A stretch of DNA of 64,000 nucleotides from contig NC_039359.1 of NCBI RefSeq assembly GCF_003573695.1, positions 120,349,849 through 120,413,848 on the forward strand. The letters run 5' to 3'. Under the pieces are notes generated by a model. It was given only the letters and a program-made list of their open reading frames with translations. It made no database searches and was not told where the DNA came from. The DNA is from Papaver somniferum. Its lineage: Eukaryota; Streptophyta; Magnoliopsida; Ranunculales; Papaveraceae. Made by a program: the position numbers and the translations under genes. Each line of letters begins with the position of its first letter. The stretch's first letter is position 1. Below, piece after piece: positions 34,513 through 44,554 of the stretch.

Positions 34513-37219
34513 TCAGGGGAAGTTTTCCAACAATGGCTTGCTCTTCTTGGAAAGAACCTCCTTTGCATTTTTAAATGCCGCCCTCTTCAACTTTAATTCC
34601 CTGGACAGCTTTGCGATTTCCGCTTCTTGCTTCTTCACCGTATCCTCGGAAGGACTCTCCACCGCTTCGGCCAGCAACTTTTCAACCTCAGAGAAACTCT
34701 TAATAAACCAAGGAGTATTGAACTCGAACTTCATGCACATATCCGATGGAACCTCTAGCTTGAGATTGCATCCCCAGAAACAGTATCACCAGTCACGTTG
34801 GCATTTCGTCAATCGAAGACAACATTTCCTCCACACGTTTAACCAACGCGTAATGACTAGTGATTTTCTTGGTTGTGGCAATATGGTCGTGGTTCTCCCA
34901 TATCTTAGTATATAATTCTACGTGTCTGGCTGGCACGCTGAATCCTCCAATAAGCACGTGATCCTGATGAGGAGCCAGGTACCGGGGATCGAAAAGGGCG
35001 CCCGCGACTACATCAGCGACTGACAAAGGACTCCCAACAATAATTGCGCATGTGGCTACTGGAGTGCTTTTCATTGTCTGAACAATAACGACGTTCTCAT
35101 TTTGATCCATATTCATCTCAAAATCGGCCGGTGCGGCTGCTACAATTAGAGACAAAGCTGCATCTCCACCAGTCTCCGTCTCAGGGTCATCCTCAGAATC
35201 AGCTTCCTCCTGCAAAGCCACGGATTAGACACTTCCCAAAAAAAGGGGGGGAGGGGGAAAACATGTGGCTTACCGATTCGTCTTCAGATCGAACAGAGGA
35301 GGATTCGAAACTACTATTGGAAGAATTACTCTCACCATCGCCGGACCCTGAGCTTTCATCCTTCCAAGCTTCCCCATCGACATACTCAACATCACCACCC
35401 TCTGTCCGAGGGAGGGACGTTTTCCGGCTAGTGGCGGGCTTAGTGAAAACGTTTGTACTGTTGAGACCCTGGACGAGATCCAAGGAAAGATATTCAGAAT
35501 AGAAATGAAGACATACGCGATCTAATCAAGGTCAAGAAGAAAAATCATACATACCCGCATGTTGGATGAACTAAAGAACGGTAGAGCTGAGTAGTCTGAC
35601 TGGAAACCGCCTGCACGATTCTTAGACCTTCGCTCCTTCGCCTGAGGACTATCTACACTCGGGCTAACAGATTTTCTCTTGGGTGAAGAAGGATCTCTCA
35701 GTAGTGGATGCTCCGCAAAAACCGCAAGAGAAGGCTTACCGTGGCGATTTTCTACCACGTCATTCACAAACCCGTAAAAAGCAAGAAATTCATCCTGCCA
35801 GAATATGTTATACTTAGAGGTTGTTGATGGACTTCGTTCCGCAGGCAGGAAAGGGAGACTTTTTCCCGGCTCCAGAACCGTAGCACCGAGAACAGTTAGC
35901 TACGAAACTTCTGAAACAACCGGCTGATAAACATGTGGGACCCCTTGATCGAAACCCATATGACTAGCCTCCCTATCAATGTTGTAGGATACCACTGTAC
36001 AAGATCCTCGGAAGAAAGACGACATGTGACCAGGAACGCAACTTCGCATAAACGTCATCTCTCCAACGCTCATATCCGCCTTGTCAGAAGATAAAGACAT
36101 GCCTGGCGCAGTAGCAAAGGTGCCGATCTGAGTTATGGACTCATGCAACGGAGCCCATGGGAGAAAATTGATCGTATGAAAATTATCAAGGCAGCTAACC
36201 AGGTTCGAACCAACCCTTGGATGCCTATTCGACCAACACAGTATTCTGGAGCCACTCCAAGGCTTAGGGAGTACCGCCGACGGTTTTGGAGCATACTTTA
36301 CGAAATGCTCCAACATCCACGCTTGAAGAAAAACGACATGAACATACGAATCCACTTTCATGTAACCATTCGAAGCGCGCATATCCGAAACCAGCTGATC
36401 CAGATGCGTGTACAGAGAACCAAGAAACAGGAAGCCAACAGGGAGAATGACACCTTTCGCCAGCTTTACGGAAAATTTGATAAGTTCTTGTCTTATCTCT
36501 TTCTTGCCCGAGCCGTCACCGAAGATATCTCTGGATAACCAAAGAACCAGAAATGCCGCAACATGGAGAGGTCTATTCTTCTGATTCGTCTCCAACTCAT
36601 TCGGAAACCACTGGGACACCCACCAGCCATAGAAACCTCCCGTCTAGTTCTCTTTCCGAACGAATCCTTTGGATTTCGCAACCATAATGGCGTGCATTTC
36701 TGCTTCTTCTTCAGACAACTTGATATCGAGACTACTGGAAGATTCAGCAAGGCGTCCACACTCTCCAAGGAAATAGTCATTTCACCCCACCTTCATATGG
36801 TCGTATGTGTGTCTGGACACCATCTGGAAATAAAAGCAACCAAGCCCGGAATATCTTTCCTGATCTGAAGAACTGCGGAAGCCGCAACAACATCAACAAT
36901 CTGCGCCTTGGTTAAGCTGGCCTTCACGCATCTCTGGCTCAGCATAAATCACGTCCACTTCTCAAGAAGACGCAACGGGCTTACATCAGTCTTAAAGTTA
37001 ATAGGGGAAGCGCGGTACTCCTTTCTCTGAATACAAAACCTTATTACACTTCCTGGACGAACCGACCGAGCCTCTCCTTCACTTTCAGAACCAGTCAAGA
37101 GAATCGACACATACTTGGGATGGTTTCTTCTAATTGTAGCAGACGTTGTGAAGAACTCATCATCTATGCTTGGCTTGGAGTTACCCACATCCTTCGGCAC
37201 GACAGAAATTGTTGACATC
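34513..37219 (-). pseudogene. Antisense plant mobile domain (PMD) gene inside the LTR element
   Basis: Minus-strand exons fit GT-AG rules: 37219-35555, 35468-35274 and 35209-34513. The start codon gives MSTISVVPKDVGNSK. The PMD core includes KAQIVDVVAASAVL, EMTISLESVDALLNLPV, PLHVAAFLVLWLSRDIF, VLPVGFLF-like KGVILPVGFLFLGSLY and VHVVFLQAWMLEHF. After it come WQDEFLAFYGFVNDVV, a basic stretch (SPKRKSVSP to KERRSKNR, possible nuclear signal), a Ser/Glu-rich acidic exon, and a C-terminal helical region (EKLLAEAVESPSED to LKLKRAAFKNAKEVL) that looks like a coiled coil. A spliced 5' UTR intron (37781-37262) and a TATA box lie upstream. Single stops (near 36,946, 36,800 and 35,899), a frameshift in the WWVSQWF region and one near 34,795 break this copy. 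PMD proteins of the host act in silencing, so a transposon copy could interfere with that; this role is inference. Confidence 0.7.
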
Positions 37220-37860
37220 TTAACAAAAAATTCTCTTATGATGATTTCACCTCCGAGACAACTGCAAAAGAGCAATACGAATAAAGATTATCACGGAAAG
37301 TACATGGAAATTATTTCATCAGACACAAGAGAGTCGTCCCGAACGCAATTCCAAAGTCTATTTTTTCGCATGCAAGAGAAATGGGGACTGACGAAATCTG
37401 CATCACCACTTCGCGCAGTAAAGGGTTTGCGCTCAGCCAAATGGGCACGCCTCACCAAAGGGAACCACACACGGCCATATCAGAAAAAGGGGAAACCCCA
37501 AATGTTAATTTTCACGGGAAAGGGATAATAATGCTCATGCGCATCTACTTCGCACAATAATTGGGACGGCGAACATCACTATAGCATCCACGCCTAAATT
37601 CCACTACAAGTTCATGCAAAACATACATACGGCTGAGATTCATACGGATTCGTACCAACTCAGAATGACAATATTTCTACAAGTTCGTGAAAAGACACGC
37701 CTACAGCTAGGTTTTTGCACCGAAACAAAAAAAAAGGGAGACAAGGAAGAAATAATTTGAGAAGGAGCGCGGAAGGCATACCTGGAATGCTAGATCGCCT
37801 TACCACTTTGTTAGCGTGAAGGTATGAAGAAACAAAGGTGTGAAATAAAACGCAGAAGAC

Positions 37861-37870
37861 CCCTTTTATA
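37861..37870 (-). promoter_or_regulatory. TATA box of the antisense PMD gene
   Basis: CCTATAAAAGGGG on the minus strand, about 80 bp before the 5' splice site at 37,782/37,781 and about 640 bp upstream of the start codon at 37219. Confidence 0.55.
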
Positions 37871-38374
37871 GGCGTGATATTTGAGGACTCCAAATAAAGG
37901 AAGGACTCCCTTTTCAAAGACGTGCGTGGAGAAAGGAAGCCGGGCCCGCAATAGCAAGCTTGGACGCTTCCAAAAATGCACACACCCTCCTTGTTAGCAC
38001 CGGTCCCACCAAGCACTCAATCCGCGCCAGCTTCCCAATCCGCGCCACACCATGCTTTCCAACGCCATGCTCTGCCAAACGGCCCACGCCCATTCCATGC
38101 TAATTAATACTGACAAGTCCCTTTCACACCCAGTCTATGCTAGAAGCTCCGCCTCGCGCTCCAAAGCCTGACCACAAAGACATATAAACGACTGGGATTT
38201 ATACAAAGCTACCAAATGCAAGGATTGTGAATTCTACTTGCATCTCGAAAAAAGGTCAGACAAGTCTCCTTAGCCCTTTTTCACGACTTACTGTCTCAGT
38301 TCTATCCTCGTCTGTCACCAACTTATGCCAACCTTGAAACAAGGCCCCTGTTCCAAGCTAAGCAGGGGACTTAA

Positions 38375-40855
38375 TGTTAACGGTGGTTTTTAGACAAGGG
38401 GTAAAATCGTAAAACCTTACGCATAGCATGATGTCACCGGTGACGCTAAACACATTTATTAGAACATTTACCAGGGTATCTTTTTCAAATGCTAAACTGG
38501 GGTTTCGACACACAAAACCCTAAGCCGCACAATCGCTGCGCATCATGGCAACTATGACAAAACCATGCCAAAACCAAGCCGCACGATCGCTGCGCATCAT
38601 GGCAACTATGCCAAAACCAAAGTCGTACAATAGCCGCACAATCATTGCGCTTCACGGCAACCGTGCAAAATTCGAGCTGCACAATCATTGCGCCACACGC
38701 CCCGTTTGCACATGCCAAGCGACGCTTAAGACCTAGCATGCCAAGCCGTGCAAACTTAGGGCCAAGCCGCCACACGTGCCATTGGCTCATGCCAAGCGAC
38801 GCTTGCGACCTAGCATGCCAAGCCGTGCAAACCTAGGTCCAAGTCGCCACACGCGCCATTGGGACGTTCCAAGCGACGCTTGCAACCTATCATGCCAAGC
38901 CGTGCAAACCTAGGGCCAAGCCGCCACACGCGCAATTGGCACCTGCCAAGCGACGCTTACGACCTAGCATGCCAAGCCGTGCAAACCTAGGGCCCAGCCG
39001 CCACACGCGCCATTGGCACATGCCAAGCGACGCTTGCGACCTAGCATGCCAATCCGTGCAAACCCGGGGCCAAGCCGCCACACGCGCCATTGGCACATGC
39101 CAAGCGACGCTTGCGACCTAGCATGCCAAGCCGCCACACGCGCCATTGGCACGTGCCAAGCGACGCTTGCGACCTAGCATGCAAAGACATGCAAACCCAG
39201 GGCCAAGCCGCCACACGCGCCATTGGCACATGCCAAGCGACGCTTGCGACCTAGCATGCCAAGCCGTGCAAACCTAGGGCCAAGCCGCCACACGCGCCAT
39301 TGGCACATGCTAAGCGACGCTTGCGACCTAGCATTCCAAGCCGTGCAAACCTAGGGCCAAGCCGCCACACGCGCCATTGGCACGTGGAAAGCGACGCTTC
39401 CGTCCTAGCATGCCAAGCCGTGCAAACCTAGGACCAAGCCGCCACACGCACCATTGGCACATGCCAAGCGACGCTTGCGACCTAGCATCCAAGCCGTGCA
39501 AACCTAGGGTCAAGCAGCCACACGCGCCATTGGCACGTGCCAAGCGACGCTTGCGACCTATCATGCCAAGCCGTGCAAACCTAGGGCCAAGCCGCCACAC
39601 GCGCCATTGGCACATGCCAAGCGACGCTTGCGACCTGGCATGCCAAGTCGTGCAAACCTAGGGCCAAGCCACCACACGCGCCCTTGGCACATGCCAAGCG
39701 ACGCTTGCGACCTAGCATGCCAAGCCGTGCAGACCTAGGGCCAAGCCGCCACACGCGCCATTGGCACATGCCAAGCGACGCTTGCGACCTAGCATGCCTA
39801 GCCGTGCAAACCTAGGGCCAAGCCGCCACACGCGTCATTGGCACATGCCAACCGACGCTTGCAACCTAGCATGCCAAGCCGTGCAAACCTAGTGCCAAGC
39901 CGCCACATGCGCCATTAGCACATGCTAAGCGAACCTTGCAACCTGGCATGCCAAGCCGTGCAAACCTAGGGCCAAAGCCGCTACGCGCGCCATTGGCATA
40001 TGCCATGCAACACTTTCATTTTGGCATTGCCACCTGCACCCAATGCGCAACCTACAACCAAGGCATTCCACACAAGCCATGCAACTCTTGCACTTTGGCA
40101 TGCAAGGCCACGATTCCTCTCAAGATGCAAAATCTCGACCGTCGAAGGTCTTCACTGAGCCGACACATCTCTCAAGCTCAACTTATCAAACACCAGCGAC
40201 ATGCTACACGTTTTCTACGAAAACACTCGAGACATCAATACATGTCACAAACTGGGGGATGCTCTTTAGGGTTTTGGTTTGGCGGTTTACAGCGTGCAGT
40301 ATACACAAATGCCCGTTTCAAGACAGTGTATTAAGACTAAAACGGTTAGTAAATGCAGGAAGTAATGGTGAAACACTCTTTCATTATGGAACATCAATTC
40401 CATCAATACCAGGCGTTACCACCTCTTCCCATTTAACTCATTTGTTTCTTTTTCTTACGAGGCCAGAGTACGTTTCACTTAGACTTTTATATAGGTCTTA
40501 CCTATTTCCACCAAGACAACAAGTTTTGATCAGGAGAAATACAATACACAGAAAGGAAAATTTGCTAGCTTTCCCAAAAGCTTTCACCTTCTGATACAAG
40601 TCAAGTACTACTCTTCCAGAACTGTTCTGGTCTCAACACTCTCTTCGCTTCCCTCCCTAAACCAGCCCTTCTCCTCCTCTTTGTGACCGAAGCAAATCCG
40701 GAACGACCATTTCTTGGTTTAGGCCGGAGTTGTACAGATTGATCTCTCGAGTCTAAAGTACTCTCGTGCAGTACATTTGTTTAGGGTTTATATTTTTTTC
40801 TCACTCACCTACCGAAATTACCAAAATCGACAGAAACGATTTTCACCCATAAACA
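38375..40855 (+). repeat. Right LTR of the nested LTR element
   Basis: It begins TGTTAACGGTGG and ends CACCCATAAACA, with the 44-bp array at 38,522-38,695 and the 77-bp array at about 38,700-40,010 (about 17 copies). Its last ~800 bp match 33,100-33,892 with scattered changes and short indels. Confidence 0.85.
38700..40010. repeat. 77-bp satellite-like array in the right LTR, about 17 copies
   Basis: Same unit as in the left LTR. One unit is internally shortened at about 39,125-39,140. Copy number and partial units differ from the left LTR. Confidence 0.9.
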
Positions 40856-41250
40856 CTAGTATAACTCATATACTTGGAAGACAAGTTTGTAACCTATATA
40901 AATAGTTGTACAAGTCTTAGGGAAATACACACACAACACAGTTTAGAGAAGAATTCTCTGCATTAGAGAATTTTAGGGTTTAGAACGTTTGTTCATAGAG
41001 AATTAGTTTGGTGTTTGTGACCAACAACCTGCTGTTCATAATTGTGGTTTAATTCTTTGTAATTCCATTCTAATAATAAGAGTTGATCGTAGCCGTTTGT
41101 GGACGTAGGCATATTTCCGAACCACGTTAAATCTTGTGTCTTTGTTTTCTGTTTTCGTGCATCTGTTTTCTGTTTTCTTTAGTTCTACGTGATCGAAAGA
41201 ACTAGTGTCTTGTGAAGAGGTTAATTCTAAGGTATTAATTAATCCTAACA
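40856..41250 (+). repeat. 3' LTR of the copia element, distal part
   Basis: It resumes with the duplicated CTAGT, contains CCTATATAAATAG (TATA box, about 40,896) and ends TTAATCCTAACA. It shows the portion that the 5' LTR has lost. Confidence 0.8.
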
Positions 41251-41478
41251 ATTCCATGCTTCAAGGTGTACCATTCCACTCTCCGAAATGCAATCCGACT
41301 CTCTTTATTCTCCTACAAATGCAAACAAACACAAATTATCAATAATTACAACAAAAGGATTATTGATATCTCGAGACGCAAAATGCACAATTTGACATAA
41401 AAATAGGATATTAAAGCATTTGAGATGTGACAAAAGACAACAAAATGATTTGAAATATGCATTATTAGGCATTGATCA

Positions 41479-42751
41479 GTGAGCAGGGTGCAAAAGACTG
41501 TTCTACTAATGAATGCAATCAAAAAACTCAAGGATCCTCAAAGTGAGATACTATTACTTCACAATTGCACTGGTGTGTCTAGATTATATTTTGCAATGCG
41601 AACTACTAATTTTGCAGTCTTACAACCAGCTACTGATCTTTTTGATGACCAGTTGCATCAGTATTTGAGACTCCTAATTACTGGTGATGGTTCGGGTTTT
41701 GGTCCTTTACAACGGAGGCTAGCTACCTTGTCTATCAAAGATGGTGGACTTGGCATCTATACCATGGCTGACACCCGTGCCTACTGTTATCTCGCTTCTC
41801 AGAGCCAGACTGCTTCGGTGCAAAAGGTGATCCTTGGTAATTTATTCTCAACGGACAAAGGCTCTTCCTATCAGTTGGCTCTTCAGACTTTTATCCAGGT
41901 ATGTGGTTTACCTTCCACTTACTGTGTCGATGATACTGCCCCCCTTCCATGCACTCCCTGGCAGTCACTTATTTTGATGCAATTAAGAAACAAATCCCAA
42001 ACCTATTTACTATGTCTGTAAGAGATTCCACTTTATGGCAATGCAACCGTGTCAAGCATGCACAAGATTATTTACTAGCCGTACCCATTAGTGGGCTTAA
42101 TCAGTGCCTCGGTCCAAGACAATTCAGAGATGTACTTTGCTATCGCCTTGGTATCCCCCTTTGTTTGTTGAGAAAAGTTTATGCCCAAGTTGTAACAAAT
42201 CTATGGATGTCTTTGGGGATCACGCGCTTCATTGTGCTAAAGATGTTGGATGTAAGTTTCGACATGATCTTGTTCGTGATGTTATTGCTGACATTTGTTA
42301 CAAAGCTAATGTGCATGCACGCAAGGAAGTTTCTTTTGGTTTTCTGACAGATGATGACAGAGATTTAAAACCTGCAGATATCCTTGTTCTTAACTGGGAT
42401 GATGGTCAAGATGTTTGCATGGATGTCACAGGTGTCTCGCCATTCACTGGGGATGGTGTTCGCTCTTTTGTCCCAGAAAAAGCTATCTCTAGTGCGGTTT
42501 CACGAAAACGTACTAAATATTTGGACAAGTGTATTTCACATGGTTTTGGTCTTGGCGTCCTTGCTTTCTCTACTTTAGGGGAACTTGGCGAAGATACTTT
42601 GGGTTTCTTCAAGCGTCTGAAGAATTGTCTTGTTAGCAATGATGCTAGTAACGGCTTGGATAGTTTCATTTTTTATAGATTAGGCATTACTATTCAAAAG
42701 GGAGTTGGAGCCCAGCTTGTTGCTAGGTTACCAACCAAAAGCTTTGTTTAA
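41479..42751 (+). pseudogene. RLE-type retroelement copy 2, 3' part (RT thumb, CCHC and RLE-like domain)
   Basis: This continues the frame cut at 25,420, starting SRVQKTVLLMNAIKKL. The frame is open to about 42,020, then shifts and continues with ARDSTLWQCNRVKHAQDY-like sequence. The CCHC knuckle CPSCNKSMDVFGDHALHC is at about 42,182-42,237. KFRHDLVRDVIADICYK and ARKEVSFGF follow. PADILVLNWDDGQDVCMDVT, at about 42,376-42,440, is the candidate PD-(D/E)XK-like core. The C-terminus VGAQLVARLPTKSFV ends with TAA at 42751. The last 215 codons from 42,104 are open, the best preserved stretch of the endonuclease-like domain in the window. Confidence 0.7.
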
Positions 42752-44554
42752 TCTGCATTATTATAATAAATAATTGTAATATTTTCCTTTATAAAAAATA
42801 TATATTATCATTATTATTATATTAATAATCAATTTATATACATTATAATATAAATAAAATACTATTAAATATTTATAATAATATTCATAGTATCATTATT
42901 ATTAAATTAATACTAAATATAATTTATATTAATACTATAAATATAATTTATTTTAATATTTGAATAAAAAAATAAATGACTTACTATTATCAATAAATCA
43001 ATTTGAATTTTTGAATTTTGATAAAAATATTTTTAAATAAAATTAATCATTTATCAACAATACTGATGTATTTTAATAATAAAAAAATATTTTACCATTT
43101 TTATATAGAAGAAAAACTAATTTTTATGTAATTTTAAAATTATTATAAAAAACTATTTATTGAAAAAATAAATTATACACACATATAAAGATAATATATT
43201 AAATTAATAAATATAATAATTAATACTATTATCTAAGTATAATTTCTTTTGATATTTTGAATTAAATTAAATATATTAAAATTATATATATATATACATA
43301 TGTATATTTAAAAATGGATTATAATACGGTATAAAAAATTACTATTAAAAACATTTAAAATAATATTAAAAATAAATAATTAAAAATACAAAGAAAATGA
43401 AAATAAAATTACAAATTGATTACGAAAGTAAATTTGTAATTATAAGAACTCAAATATTGAATATCAAAATATTGTTTAAATAAGAAAAGAAAGAAAATAA
43501 AATTGAAATGTCAATATGGTCAACCGGTGAAGTTGAAAGGACATAGTTTCAAATTTCATGGGGGAGGTGTCACTTAATTTTCTACTGAAGGATGTAGTTT
43601 CAACTCCGTGGAGTTCCAATTCCACACATGCCAAACACCGTTGGAATTCAACTCCACCCTTTCCTATTGACCGAATTCCACCCTAAACTACCTCCGTGCC
43701 AAACGCAAAAAGATATGGTAACCCATTATTTTTCTTGCCAAAGCCAATTTGAATATCAAAATTATTACCCACGAAAAAATGAAGCAAGATGAATGTGAAC
43801 AATATCGTATCAGAGACAAAAACACGGCACAGATTAAACCCTAATTTCATATACAAATTACACATGAAACAAGCCTACCTTTCTGAGATAGAGAAACTTT
43901 GTTTCTTTGAATTTTAGGACAGCACGATCTAAAGGCATAAAACCCAATTATCATGGAAGAATATAAATGGCCTAATATATCGTCTAGATTTGTCCTTGAT
44001 GTGACATTCTTAGTTGCTATTCACAGTGTAATATTTCTGGACAATGCAAAACAGAAAACCTCTCATCTTCTTGCTCTGATCTAGAATACCACACTACAGC
44101 GTTGTATTTTATATTCTGATAGATTCATCGGAACTAGAATCAAATTGTTTTTTATCATAATTGCATTACAAAGAAGTTCATATGGATAGCCTATTCTCAC
44201 AACAAGCAATTGAAAAATACTAAGGGCCAAAAAATATATTCACACACAAAATGAATTGAGAACAAGCACTCTGATATACTATCGAAGAGTAATATTCCCG
44301 TATTTGCTAGGGTAAAATGTGATTTTACCTACTAGGGTGGTTTAGGCCCCCCACATTTGCTGTTGACGTATATTAGCAGTAGAAGCGCAATGTTGGCAGT
44401 TGATAAGTCCCACTGCATACTGACTCACCATTAACAAGTGTGCAGCATGTTTTCATGACCATAATCTTTTGGAGACGACTACTGTTAATTGGAAATATCT
44501 GCTGGGGTTAATGAGGAGTACACACGAAAACTTGGGAGAAGGCGTTCTCTCCAC
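42752..44554. other. AT-rich tract and intergenic region
   Basis: From 42,752 to about 43,500 the sequence is extremely AT-rich, with many TAATAATA and TATATA runs. It directly follows the retroelement stop codon and may include its 3' untranslated region. From 43,500 to 44,554 there is ordinary intergenic sequence, presumably including the 3' UTR of the minus-strand host gene. I see no gene in it. Confidence 0.6.

Larger units (their letters stand above)
31361..40855 (+). mobile_element. Ty3-like LTR element with array-bearing LTRs and an antisense PMD gene
   Basis: LTRs at 31361-33892 and 38375-40855 begin TGTTGATGG/TGTTAACGG and end CACCCATAAACA. The 5-bp target duplication CTAGT (31356-31360 and 40856-40860) lies in the copia 3' LTR. 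A primer-binding-like site (TTGGCAACCACAGTGGGAG, about 33,894) follows the left LTR, and a purine tract (GCAGGGGACTTAA) precedes the right one, giving plus orientation. In a ~330-bp terminal comparison I count about 20 LTR differences. No gag, protease, integrase or reverse transcriptase is visible in the 4.5-kb interior, which holds instead a minus-strand PMD gene. It is therefore non-autonomous. The Ty3 assignment rests on LTR length and primer-site style and is tentative. Confidence 0.8.
26915..41250 (+). mobile_element. Ty1-copia element (Tork/Tnt1-like), interrupted in its 3' LTR
   Basis: The 5' LTR is 26915-27111. The 3' LTR is split into 31219-31360 and 40856-41250 by a nested LTR element. 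Target duplication ATTTC/ATTCC (one mismatch) flanks it at 26910-26914 and 41251-41255. The purine tract AAGGTGGAGAAT precedes the 3' LTR. Gag, protease, integrase, reverse transcriptase and RNase H are all recognisable in the copia order. The LTR starts differ at about 6 of 140 positions by hand count, so the insertion is fairly recent, but several stops and frameshifts and a damaged 5' LTR make it defective. Confidence 0.85.
25421..41478 (-). mobile_element. Tat/Ogre-like solo LTR (minus), carrying nested elements
   Basis: On the minus strand it begins TGATCAATGCCTAATAATGC and ends CTTTCTAGTCCTACCA. It is flanked by GTGAG at 25416-25420 and 41479-41483, a 5-bp target duplication inside the reading frame of retroelement copy 2. 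Its own sequence is 25421-26914 plus 41251-41478, about 1.7 kb, with TG...CA ends and no internal coding region, so it is best read as a solo LTR left by recombination. The start resembles the LTR starts of Tat/Ogre-type Ty3-like elements, including the one at 61,358. A copia element is inserted in it. Confidence 0.7.

Noticed and set aside
34292..34915. 207-codon plus-strand frame in the LTR element interior
   Set aside because: It overlaps the minus-strand PMD C-terminal exon and looks like its antisense shadow. No gag motif.
38485..40334. Similar long open frames in the right LTR
   Set aside because: Products of the same array. Their length reflects repeat composition and not coding selection.
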